Origin: Micromonospora citrea
Lineage (GTDB): Bacteria; Actinomycetota; Actinomycetes; Mycobacteriales; Micromonosporaceae
Assembly (NCBI RefSeq): GCF_900090315.1
Contig: NZ_FMHZ01000002.1
Location: 2,954,501-3,018,500, forward strand
Direction of reading: 5' to 3'
Length of the DNA stretch: 64,000 nucleotides
Shown here: positions 27,434 to 36,779 of the stretch, one piece after another
How the letters are laid out: every line of letters begins with the position of its first letter
Numbering within the stretch: position 1 is the first letter of the stretch
Made by a program: the position numbers and the translations under genes
The notes under the pieces: model-generated
The model's input: the letters and a program-made list of their open reading frames with translations, nothing else
Database searches by the model: none
What the model was told of the DNA's origin: nothing

Positions 27434-28385
27434 CGTCTACCTCCTCGGCGGGCTTGTCCGGCCGCAGCCGGAGCACCCGGGGGAACCGCAGCCGTCCGTC
27501 CGGGGTGCGCTGGCCGTACTTCACCTCCACCACGACCCTCGGTTCCACCCAGATCGCGCCCCGCGCATCCTCGCGCGGCACGCCGGCGGCGAACGGCGAC
27601 GCGCCGGTGCGCAGCGGCTCCAGCTCGCGCAGCAGTTGCCGCTCGATGGCCGCGCCGATGCCGCCGCCGACCCGCCCCCGGTAGACGAGCCGCCCGTCCG
27701 GGCCCGGCACCCCCACCAGCAGGCCGCCGATCTTGCGCGCCCCGGGCCGCCAGCCGCCGACCACGAAGTCGCCGGTCACCTCCAGCTTGACCTTCACCCA
27801 GTCCGGCGAGCGCACCCCGGGCCGGTAGACCGACTCGACGCGCTTGGCCATCACCCCCTCCAGGCCGTGCTCGCCGGCCGCCTCGTAGGTGGCCAGGCCG
27901 TCGGGGAAGACCGGCGACACCGCCCACCGGGCGCCGCCGAGCGCCAGGCCGTCGAGGGCCTCCCGCCGGCGGGCGTACGACCAGCCGGTCAGGTCCTCGC
28001 CGTCGAGCCGGAGCAGGTCGAAGATCATGTACGTCACCGGGACGACAGCCGCCAGCCGGGCCGCCTTGTTGCGGTCGCGGACGTGCATCCGCTCGGCCAG
28101 CGCGGTGAACGAGGGCTGGCCGGTCTCGCCGATCAGCACCACCTCGCCGTCGAGCAGGGCGTCGCCCACCTGCTCGTGCAGGGTCGCCAGCTCGGGGTAC
28201 GCGGCGGTGATCTCGACGCCGGAGCGGGCGTAGAGGTGCTGCCGGCCGTCGCGGATGTCGGCGAGCGCGCGCACGCCGTCCCACTTGAACTCGTAAGCCC
28301 AGCCGGCACCCGCCGGGAGCTGCCCGGTCATCGCGAGCATCGGCTTGAGCGGCGCGCCGGGCACCTCCCGACTGTACTTGCGCAC
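27423..28385 (-). CDS. ATP-dependent DNA ligase (LigD ligase-domain type)
   Basis: 320 residues. The adenylated lysine is in EFKWDGVRA near residue 33. Downstream nucleotidyltransferase motifs are LLDGEVVL, GLEGVMAKR and DWVKVKL, followed by an OB-fold (DFVVGGWRPGARKIGGLLVG ... VVVEVKYGQRT). The start is GTG 28385 with GAGGG ahead. It acts with the polymerase encoded by the overlapping gene and with Ku, divergent 65 bases away, to seal double-strand breaks. Here the ligase and polymerase are separate chains, not one LigD polypeptide. Confidence 0.93.
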   Translation of the reverse strand: MRKYSREVPGAPLKPMLAMTGQLPAGAGWAYEFKWDGVRALADIRDGRQHLYARSGVEITAAYPELATLHEQVGDALLDGEVVLIGETGQPSFTALAERMHVRDRNKAARLAAVVPVTYMIFDLLRLDGEDLTGWSYARRREALDGLALGGARWAVSPVFPDGLATYEAAGEHGLEGVMAKRVESVYRPGVRSPDWVKVKLEVTGDFVVGGWRPGARKIGGLLVGVPGPDGRLVYRGRVGGGIGAAIERQLLRELEPLRTGASPFAAGVPREDARGAIWVEPRVVVEVKYGQRTPDGRLRFPRVLRLRPDKPAEEVDDAG

Positions 28386-28450
28386 GGAAGCCCTCGCGTG
28401 GCCTTCGATCTTTTGGGATCCTGGGCAGTACCGGCGAGAGGAGCACGGGG

Positions 28451-29455
28451 ATGCGGGCCATCTGGAAGGGAGCGGTCTCGTTCGGGCTGGTCTCCATCGG
28501 CGTGCGGGTCTACTCGGCCACCGAGGAGAAGGACATCCGCTTCCACCAGGTGCACCGGGAGGACGGCGGCCGGATCCGCTACAAGCGCACCTGCCAGGTC
28601 TGCGGCGAGGAGGTCACCTACGACGACATCGCCAAGGGCTACGACATCGGCGGCGGCGAGATGGTGATCCTCACCGACGAGGACTTCGCCGACCTGCCGC
28701 TCTCCACCTCGCACGCGATCGACGTGCTGGAGTTCGTCCCCGCCGAGCAGGTCGACCCCATCCTCTACAACAAGGCCTACTTCCTGGAGCCCGAGGGCAC
28801 CGCCACGAAGCCGTACGTGCTGCTGCGCGACGCGCTCGCCGACTCGGAGCGGGTGGCGATCGTCAAGGTGGCGCTGCGCCAGCGGGAGCAGCTCGCCACG
28901 CTGCGGGTACGCGAGGGCGTGCTGCTGCTCAACACGATGCTCTGGCCCGACGAGGTCCGTACCCCCGACTTCGGCTTCCTCGACGAGGACCTGAAGGTCC
29001 GCCCGCCGGAGCTGGCCATGGCCAGCTCGCTGATCGACTCGATGGCCGGCGAGTTCGAGCCGGACGCGTTCACCGACGACTACCGGGCGGCCCTCCAGGA
29101 GGTCATCGACGCCAAGGTGGAGGGCCGCGAGGTGGTCCAGCCGGAGGAGGTCGAGGAGGTCCCGGCGGCGGCGGTGGACCTGATGGCGGCGCTGAAGGCG
29201 TCGGTGGAGCGGGCCAAGGCCGCCCGTGGCGAGGCGCCGGCCGGCGGTGGCGGCGAGCCGACGCCGATCTCGGCGGCCCGCTCGGCGCAGAAGAAGGCGG
29301 CCGAGAAGAAGGCCGCGCCGAAGAAGACCGCCGCGAAGAAGGCGGCGCCGAAGAAGACCGCCGCGAAGAAGGCCGCCCCGAAGAAGGCCGAGGGCGAGAA
29401 GAAGCCCGCGGCGAAGAAGGCCGCCCCGAAGAAGGCCGCCCGCAAGACCGCCTGA
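28451..29455 (+). CDS. ku: Ku DNA end-binding protein with long lysine-rich tail
   Basis: 334 residues. The Ku core (MRAIWKGAVSFGLVSIGVRV to about residue 250) includes the bridge and a CQVCGEEV element. The last ~70 residues are histone-H1-like repeats of AAPKKTAAKK type, as in extended actinobacterial Ku proteins whose tails aid DNA binding (family knowledge). ATG 28451 follows GAGAGGAG. It is divergent from the ligase-polymerase operon, giving a complete minimal NHEJ set. Confidence 0.95.
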   Translation: MRAIWKGAVSFGLVSIGVRVYSATEEKDIRFHQVHREDGGRIRYKRTCQVCGEEVTYDDIAKGYDIGGGEMVILTDEDFADLPLSTSHAIDVLEFVPAEQVDPILYNKAYFLEPEGTATKPYVLLRDALADSERVAIVKVALRQREQLATLRVREGVLLLNTMLWPDEVRTPDFGFLDEDLKVRPPELAMASSLIDSMAGEFEPDAFTDDYRAALQEVIDAKVEGREVVQPEEVEEVPAAAVDLMAALKASVERAKAARGEAPAGGGGEPTPISAARSAQKKAAEKKAAPKKTAAKKAAPKKTAAKKAAPKKAEGEKKPAAKKAAPKKAARKTA

Positions 29456-29591
29456 CCCTCCCCAGCCGCGCGCACCTGGCTAGCGGGCGGCCACGCAGGG
29501 GGTGGCGGTGCACGAGCCGACCGGCCCGCTGACCGCACCCTCGTTCGCCGGACCGGGCCCCTCGCGGCGCCCTTTCTCGCGGCCGAGGTTG

Positions 29592-29611
29592 CCTTGACGC
29601 CGGTGGCAAGG
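29592..29611. promoter_or_regulatory. MerR-family operator dyad
   Basis: CCTTGACGCCGGTGGCAAGG: a 20-bp dyad with eight of ten positions paired, 35 bases before the merR start. CCTTGAC...CAAGG is a recurrent operator form for MerR regulators that act on their own promoters. Confidence 0.7.
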
Positions 29612-29645
29612 TCTAGCGTCGGCCGGGTCGGACGAGGGAGGTCGG

Positions 29646-30038
29646 ATGCTGATCGGTGAGCTGGCGGAACGCGCCGGCACGAGCACCCGGGCCCTGCGCT
29701 ACTACGAGACGCACGGCCTGGTCCGGGCGGCCCGCTCGGCCAACGGCTACCGCGTCTACGACGAGGCGGAGCTGCACGTCGTACGCGAGATCCGGGCCCT
29801 GCTCGCGGTGGGCTTCGGGCTGGACGACATCCGCCCGTTCGTCGCCTGTCTCCGGGCCGGCAACGCCTCCGGCCACGTCTGCCCGGACTCCGTCGCGGTG
29901 CTGCGGCGCAAGCTGGCCGAGGTGGACGCGGGCATCGACCGGCTCAACACGGTCCGGCAGGAGCTGCGGGACCAGCTCGCCCACGCCATCGCCCACCGGG
30001 AGGAAACGTGCTCGAAACTGCGCCGGGCGGCGCGCTGA
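29646..30038 (+). CDS. MerR family transcriptional regulator
   Basis: 130 residues. The N-terminal winged helix is LIGELAERAGTSTRALRYYETHGLVRAARSANGYRVYDEA, split here as residues ~2-41, followed by a dimerisation helix (LRRKLAEVDAGIDRLNTVRQ). Two cysteines (C76 region and one near the C-terminus, ETCSKLRR) could respond to redox or thiol state. It overlaps the thioredoxin gene by 31 bp and has an operator-like dyad upstream, so it probably controls this two-gene unit. Confidence 0.92.
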   Translation: MLIGELAERAGTSTRALRYYETHGLVRAARSANGYRVYDEAELHVVREIRALLAVGFGLDDIRPFVACLRAGNASGHVCPDSVAVLRRKLAEVDAGIDRLNTVRQELRDQLAHAIAHREETCSKLRRAAR

Positions 30039-30355
30039 CCGCCGTCACCGACGACACCTTCGCCGCCGTGGTGCTGGCCGCCGACCGGCCGGTGGTGGTG
30101 GACTTCTGGGCGGACTGGTGCCCGCCGTGCCGGGCGATCTCCCGCAGCCTCGCCGAGCTGGCCGTCGAGTTCGCCGGGCGGATGCTCTTCGCCACCATCG
30201 ACACGGACGCGAATCCGGACACCACGCGCGCGTACGGGGTGCTGTCCCTGCCCACCCTGCTGGTCTTCCGGCGCGACGAGGTCGTCGGCTCGATCGTCGG
30301 GGCGCGACCGAAGCACCACCTGCGGCAGTCCCTGGCCCGGCACCTGGCCGGCTGA
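30008..30355 (+). CDS. Thioredoxin
   Basis: A 115-residue thioredoxin fold with active site WADWCPPCRAI (near residues 33-43; CPPC instead of the usual CGPC) and the cis-Pro segment LSLPTLLVF. GTG 30008 lies inside the merR gene; GGGAGG overlaps its upstream region. The CPPC dipeptide changes the redox potential relative to CGPC (family knowledge). Together with the MerR regulator it suggests a small thiol-stress module. Confidence 0.92.
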   Translation: MLETAPGGALTAVTDDTFAAVVLAADRPVVVDFWADWCPPCRAISRSLAELAVEFAGRMLFATIDTDANPDTTRAYGVLSLPTLLVFRRDEVVGSIVGARPKHHLRQSLARHLAG

Positions 30356-30576
30356 CCCACCCGCGCCGCCCGCCGGTCGGGGGTCGGCGCGGCGAACACG
30401 CCGGCGGGTCGCCCCCGGGCCGCCCCGCCGGCGTCGCGCCCGAATGCCGGTGGGGCGGGGGTGACGTGAGTGGTGCCGAGGCGGCACGGTCGGCGTCCGG
30501 GCGGGTACCGTGTGCGTCGGCTTTCCCCCGGCACTCCGATGCCGGCCACCCACCTTCGCAGCAGGGAGTCGACGCC

Positions 30577-31218
30577 GTGAGCGAGCGTACGCAGAACCGA
30601 GCCCAGAAGTCGGAGCGGCGGCTGGCCGCCCAGTTGGCGGCGCAGAAGGCTGCCGAGGCGAAGCGTCGCCGCCAGGCCTGGGCCGGCGGGCTCGCGGGCG
30701 TCGCCGTGGTCGCGGTGCTGATCACCGTCTTCGTGACGATCGGGCGCAACAGCGACGACAAGGACCAGGTGGCGGGCACCCCGTCGGCGTCCGCCACCGC
30801 GCCGGGGGCCGAGACGCCCGGCGCCCCGCAGCTCCCGGCGGGCGCGGACCCGGCGCTGGGCAGCAAGCCGACGGTCACCGCCGGCAAGGGTGAGCTGAAG
30901 AAGCTCGTCGTCACCCCGCTGATCAAGGGCACCGGGCCGGCCGTGCAGAAGGGGCAGACGATCACCACGAACTACGTCGGCGTGTTCTACGCCGACGGCA
31001 AGGAGTTCGACTCCTCGTGGAGCCGCAACGAGCCGGCCTCCTTCGCGATCGGCGTCGGCCAGGTCATCCCGGGCTGGGACCAGGGCCTGGTCGGGGTCAC
31101 CGTCGGCAGCCGCGTGCAGCTCGACATCCCGGGCGAGCTGGCGTACGGCAACAAGGCCACCGGCGGCCGTCCGGCGGGCCCGCTGCGCTTCGTCGTGGAC
31201 GTGCTCGCCGCCCAGTGA
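30577..31218 (+). CDS. FKBP-type peptidyl-prolyl isomerase, membrane-anchored
   Basis: 213 residues from GTG 30577. The N-terminal cytoplasmic helix is rich in Ala, Arg and Gln; one transmembrane helix (GGLAGVAVVAVLITVFVTI) spans about residues 38-56; an Ala/Pro/Gly linker follows; the C-terminal ~110 residues form an FKBP domain (VGVFYADGKEFDSSWSRNEP, VIPGWDQGLVG, LDIPGELAYG). The domain faces the outside and probably helps fold secreted proteins. CAGGGAG precedes the start. Confidence 0.9.
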   Translation: MSERTQNRAQKSERRLAAQLAAQKAAEAKRRRQAWAGGLAGVAVVAVLITVFVTIGRNSDDKDQVAGTPSASATAPGAETPGAPQLPAGADPALGSKPTVTAGKGELKKLVVTPLIKGTGPAVQKGQTITTNYVGVFYADGKEFDSSWSRNEPASFAIGVGQVIPGWDQGLVGVTVGSRVQLDIPGELAYGNKATGGRPAGPLRFVVDVLAAQ

Positions 31219-31375
31219 CCCGGCCGGGCGGCCCGGTTCGCCCGGGTTGTCGCGCGCCGGCGATGCAGTAGCCCACAGAGGGCTTCCGGCCCTTCACCCA
31301 CCGGCAGTAGGTTCGGCGTCACCCCGGGCGGTCCGGCCGGCCGGGGGGACAACCGGACCGGACGCGGAGGTGCAC

Positions 31376-32239
31376 GTGACGGCGTTGGACGACGCGGGGC
31401 GGACCGCCCGGGTGATGTGGACCCACTTCGAGCCGGTCCACGCGGTCACCTACTTCCATCCCCGCGCCCGGACCGCCTACGAGGCGGCCGGGCTGCGCGG
31501 TTTCTGGCGCGGCTACTTCGCCGGGCGGGCGGCGCCGCTCGGGCCCGTCGACGCCGCCCCGGTGGTCGGCGCGTTCTTCAACTTCGCCCCGCACACGGTG
31601 GCGCGGGCGCTGCCGGCCGTCTGGCGGCTCGCCACCCCGCAGGAGGCGCTGCGCGCCCGGCTCACCGGCGCGGTGCAGGCGCTGGCCGAGCTGACCTACG
31701 AGCTGCCCGAGTCGCATCTGGTCGAGGCGGCCGGGCTGCTGGAGGCGGCGGCCGCCGAGGTGGAGCCCGCCGGGCGGGTGCTCGGCGCCGCCAACGCCGC
31801 CCTGCCGCGCGGCGAATACCCGCTGGCCCGGCTCTGGCAGGCCGCCACGACGCTGCGGGAGCACCGCGGCGACGGGCACGTGGCGGCGCTGGTCGCGGCG
31901 GATCTCGACCCGGTGGAGACGCTGGCCTGGCGGGTCGCGCTCGGCATGTCCCCGCTGAACCTGCTGGGCCGGGGATGGGCCGACGAGCAGTGGGCCGCCG
32001 CCCGCGCCCGGCTGACGGAGCGGGGCTGGCTGACCGCCGACGGCGAGGCGACGGAGCAGGGCCGGGCCCGGTTCGAGGCGATCGAGGACGCCACCGACGA
32101 CGCCGCCGCCCGGCCGTGGCGGACGCTGGGTCGGGACCGTACCGACCGGCTGCGGGAGTTGCTGGAGCCGATCGCCCGCGCCGCCCACGCGCTCATCCCG
32201 GAGGGCAACCCGATCGGCCTGCCCGCGCTGCAACGCTGA
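31376..32239 (+). CDS. SCO6745 family protein
   Basis: 287 residues from GTG 31376 (GCGGAGG upstream; an in-frame GTG 31370 is possible). All-helical; ARVMWTHFEPVHAVTYFHP and FFNFAPHTVARALPAVW are the family signature (SCO6745/SalK-like, with a winged-helix-like C-terminus). The function is unknown; SalK is linked to regulation near lantibiotic genes, but I see none here. It is followed at 48 bases by a HAD phosphatase on the same strand. Confidence 0.85.
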   Translation: MTALDDAGRTARVMWTHFEPVHAVTYFHPRARTAYEAAGLRGFWRGYFAGRAAPLGPVDAAPVVGAFFNFAPHTVARALPAVWRLATPQEALRARLTGAVQALAELTYELPESHLVEAAGLLEAAAAEVEPAGRVLGAANAALPRGEYPLARLWQAATTLREHRGDGHVAALVAADLDPVETLAWRVALGMSPLNLLGRGWADEQWAAARARLTERGWLTADGEATEQGRARFEAIEDATDDAAARPWRTLGRDRTDRLRELLEPIARAAHALIPEGNPIGLPALQR

Positions 32240-32287
32240 CCCGGTCGCCCCCGCCCGCGCCGCCGGCCGGTGGGGCAGGATGGGGTC

Positions 32288-32941
32288 GTGGCGGATGCGG
32301 TGATCTTCGACCTGGACGGCGTGATCGTGGACTCCGAGCCGGTCTGGGAGGAGGTCCGGCGGGCGTACGTGGCGGCGCACGGCGGGACCTGGCAGCCCGA
32401 CACGCAGCGCCGGCTGATGGGCATGAGCACCGGCGAGTGGGCCCGCTACCTCAGCGGCGAGCTGGGCGTCGACCGCAGCGCCGAGCAGGTCGCCGCCGAG
32501 GTGGTCGAGGAGATGACCCGGCGGTACGCGGCACGCGTACCGCTGATCGACGGGGCCGACGAGGTCGTGCGCCGGCTGGCCGGGCGGTGGCCGCTGGGGC
32601 TGGCCAGCTCGTCGCCGACCCGGCTGATCGCCGCGGCGCTGGCCGCGACGGGCCTGTCCGCCGTGTTCGGCGCGACGCTGTCGACCGAGGAGACCGAGCG
32701 GGGCAAGCCGGCGCCGGACGTCTACCTGGCGGTCGCCGGCCGGCTCGGCGTCGACCCGGCCCGCTGCGTCGCCGTGGAGGACTCGTCCAACGGCGTCCGG
32801 TCGGCTGCGGCGGCGGGAATGACGGTGGTGGCGGTGCCGCACGGGGCCTACCCCCTGGATCCGGACGCCGAACGGCTCGCGGCCGTGGTGCTGGGGTCGG
32901 TGGACGAGCTGACCCCCGGGGCCGTGGACCGGCTCGGATAG
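32288..32941 (+). CDS. HAD-IA family phosphatase (beta-phosphoglucomutase/2-deoxyglucose-6-phosphatase-like)
   Basis: 217 residues. Motif I is IFDLDGVIVDSEPVW (residues ~5-19), motif II LASSSPTRLI, motif III Lys in ERGKPAPDVYL and motif IV AVEDSSNGVRSA. The cap resembles sugar-phosphate phosphatases and beta-phosphoglucomutases. GTG 32288 is chosen; ATG 32270 is an in-frame alternative. It probably acts on a phosphorylated sugar; the exact substrate is unknown. Confidence 0.9.
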   Translation: MADAVIFDLDGVIVDSEPVWEEVRRAYVAAHGGTWQPDTQRRLMGMSTGEWARYLSGELGVDRSAEQVAAEVVEEMTRRYAARVPLIDGADEVVRRLAGRWPLGLASSSPTRLIAAALAATGLSAVFGATLSTEETERGKPAPDVYLAVAGRLGVDPARCVAVEDSSNGVRSAAAAGMTVVAVPHGAYPLDPDAERLAAVVLGSVDELTPGAVDRLG

Positions 32942-33205
32942 CCGCTGCGCCGAGGGTGGTGGCGGCTGCTCGGGTGGGCCGCCACGTCGAGCGGCGCCGC
33001 CGGCCGGTCGACCGGGCGATCGCCACGACGGCGCGGCCCGCGACGTCCACCCGGTCGCTGTGTCGGCCGTCCGCATGGCCGCTCCCTCCCGTCGCCTGCC
33101 CGGTTGTACGGTTTCCGGCCCCGTCGGGCCCGGCATGAGCCCGGATCCGCCGGGTACGGCAGCCGACGGCGTCCCGAGCCGGGGCCGCCGGGTGAGGAGA
33201 CGGGG

Positions 33206-34222
33206 ATGAAGGCGATCGTGTACGAGCGCACCGGCGACGCCTCGGTGCTGCGACTGGTCGACCGGCCGGTGCCGGAGCCCGGCCCCGGCGAGGTGCTGGT
33301 GCGGGTGGCGGTCTCCGGGGTGAACCCGACGGACTGGAAGTCGCGCCGGCACGGTCCGCTGCCGGACGGCTGGCAGACACCGGGGCAGGACGGCGCGGGG
33401 GTGATCGAGGCGGTCGGCGAGGGCGTCGACCGGGACCTGATCGGCGAGCGGGTGTGGTTGTGGGAGGCCGCCTGGCAGCGCCCGTGGGGCACCGCCGCCG
33501 AGTACACGGTGGTGCCGGTCCGGCAGGCGGTGCCCCTCGGCGACGCCTCCTTCGACCTGGGGGCCTGCCTGGGCATCCCCTTCCTCACCGCGCACCGGTG
33601 CCTGACCGCCGGGGAGTACACGCCGGACCGGCTGCACGCCGGGGCGCTCAGCGACCACACGGTGCTCGTGCAGGGCGGGGCGGGCGCGGTGGGCAACGCG
33701 GCCGTCCAACTCGCGCGCTGGGCGGACGCCTGCGTGGTCGCCACGGTCAGCAGTGCGGAGAAGGCGCAGCTCGCGGCGGCGGCCGGGGCGTCCTTCGTCA
33801 TCAACTACCGGGAGCAGGACGTCGTCGAGGAGGTCCGCAAGATCGCGCCCGACGGGGTGCACACGATCGTGGAGGTCTCCCCGGCGCGCAACGCGGCCGT
33901 CGACGTCCAGTTGCTCCGGCGCGGCGGCGCGGTCTGCGTGTACGCCGACGACGGCGGGGCCGAGGTGACCCTGCCGGTCCGGCCGCTGATGGCGCCGAAC
34001 GCGCGCTGGCAGTTCGTGCTCGTCTACACCGAGCCGAAGGCGGCCAAGGCCCAGGCGGTGGTGGACGTGGCCGCCGCCGCCTCGCAGGGCGGCATCGGGG
34101 TGGGCGAGGAGGCGGGGCTGCCGCTGCACCACCACCCGCTCTCGGCGGCCGTCGCGGCGCACCAGGCGGTGGAGAACTCGGTGGTCGGGAAGGTGCTGCT
34201 CACCGCCGGCGGGGACGGGTGA
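33206..34222 (+). CDS. NADPH:quinone oxidoreductase-like zinc-type dehydrogenase
   Basis: A 338-residue MDR-superfamily protein. GVNPTDWKSR, PGQDGAGVIEAVGEGV and the nucleotide-binding GGAGAVGNAAVQLARW are visible. Structural-zinc cysteines are absent, as in the quinone oxidoreductase branch. ATG 33206 follows GAGGAGACGGGG. The preceding 264-base gap holds no gene. A strong hairpin follows at 34345. The substrate (quinone or enone) is not determined by sequence. Confidence 0.9.
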   Translation: MKAIVYERTGDASVLRLVDRPVPEPGPGEVLVRVAVSGVNPTDWKSRRHGPLPDGWQTPGQDGAGVIEAVGEGVDRDLIGERVWLWEAAWQRPWGTAAEYTVVPVRQAVPLGDASFDLGACLGIPFLTAHRCLTAGEYTPDRLHAGALSDHTVLVQGGAGAVGNAAVQLARWADACVVATVSSAEKAQLAAAAGASFVINYREQDVVEEVRKIAPDGVHTIVEVSPARNAAVDVQLLRRGGAVCVYADDGGAEVTLPVRPLMAPNARWQFVLVYTEPKAAKAQAVVDVAAAASQGGIGVGEEAGLPLHHHPLSAAVAAHQAVENSVVGKVLLTAGGDG

Positions 34223-34344
34223 CGGCCCCGGCCCGGCGGGTCGACCGCCCAGGTCGCCCCTGAGCTGGGCGAGTTTCCCCGTCGCCGGGACAGAGGCGAA
34301 CAATTTTCGCAACAATGGCTGTGCGGGTCGCCCCGCAAAGGAGC

Positions 34345-34381
34345 GGGCGGCCCCGGCGCGGTGCGAACGCCGGGGCCGCCC
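34345..34381. terminator. Strong hairpin between convergent genes
   Basis: A 14-bp perfect stem (34345-34358 with 34368-34381) and a 9-base loop. A second hairpin (34422-34439, CAGGCG/CGCCTG) lies nearer the minus-strand acyl-CoA ligase stop. Confidence 0.85.
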
Positions 34382-34444
34382 CTGGGGAGGGATGTCTCAG
34401 GAGTGCGTCCCTTACCCCAACAGGCGACGGTGCGCCTGAAAACG

Positions 34445-36094
<1,650 letters not shown>

Positions 36095-36177
36095 GGGTAA
36101 GAAGTTAGTGTCGGCGGTCACACCTTGGGAACCCTGGAAACCCCGTCCGCCCCCGGCCGGCCCCGTAAATTGTCCGG

Positions 36178-36669
36178 GTGAGCATCTCCTGGGCCGATTC
36201 CTACGTCGGGCAACTGCGTGCCCTGGCCGGTGACCGGACGCTGATGTTCGTCGGCGCCCGCGCCGTGGTCCGCGACAACGCCGGCCGCGTCCTGCTGATC
36301 CAGCGCTCCGACAACCACCAGTGGGCCCTGCCCGCCGGGGCGATGGAACTGGGCGAGTCGATCGCCGACTGCGCCGTCCGCGAGGTGCGCGAGGAGACCG
36401 GCCTGCGCGCGCTGCGGGTCAGCGCGTTCGCCCTCTACACCGGCCCGGACCGCACCCACACCAACATGTACGGCCACACCTACCAGATCTTCACGACCGC
36501 GTTCCGGGTCGAGGAGTGGGACGGCACGCTGGCCCGGGCCACCGACGAGACCGTCGACGCCGCCTTCTTCCACCGGGAGCAGTTCCCTGCCCCGCTCTCC
36601 GCGAGCGTCCCGGAGACCCTCGCCGACCTCGACGTCTTCGAGCAGACCAACCGGCTGATCCTCAAGTAG
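36178..36669 (+). CDS. Nudix hydrolase
   Basis: 163 residues from GTG 36178. The Nudix box is GAMELGESIADCAVREVREE followed by TGL (residues ~57-79), matching GX5EX7REVXEEXGX with the second glycine region intact. Nudix enzymes hydrolyse nucleoside-diphosphate-linked compounds; the substrate cannot be set from the sequence. The stop codon lies in a 27-bp tandem repeat. Confidence 0.92.
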   Translation: MSISWADSYVGQLRALAGDRTLMFVGARAVVRDNAGRVLLIQRSDNHQWALPAGAMELGESIADCAVREVREETGLRALRVSAFALYTGPDRTHTNMYGHTYQIFTTAFRVEEWDGTLARATDETVDAAFFHREQFPAPLSASVPETLADLDVFEQTNRLILK

Positions 36670-36740
36670 GCGACGCGCGGCCGGTTCCTCAAGTAGGCGA
36701 CGCGCGGCCGGTTCCTCAAGTGGCCGGCGCGCGGCCGATC
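36661..36740. repeat. 27-bp tandem repeat starting at the Nudix stop codon
   Basis: Two near-exact units (36661-36687, 36688-36714) starting CTCAAGTAGGCGACGCG, and a degenerate third to about 36740. The first contains the stop TAG (36667-36669). Confidence 0.9.
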
Positions 36741-36779
36741 CTCGGGTGGCGGCACCTCCGCCCGGCCGCCCGGGGCGGA

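Noticed and set aside
29480..29686. Small minus-strand ORF ending in a Cys-containing peptide
   Set aside because: It overlaps the MerR operator and start, has no ribosome binding site and matches no family I know.
32942..33205. Possible small gene between the HAD and oxidoreductase genes
   Set aside because: No start with a ribosome binding site and no motif; treated as non-coding.
31319..34315. A 998-codon minus-strand open frame
   Set aside because: It runs antisense through three convincing genes and has no recognisable domain; composition artefact.
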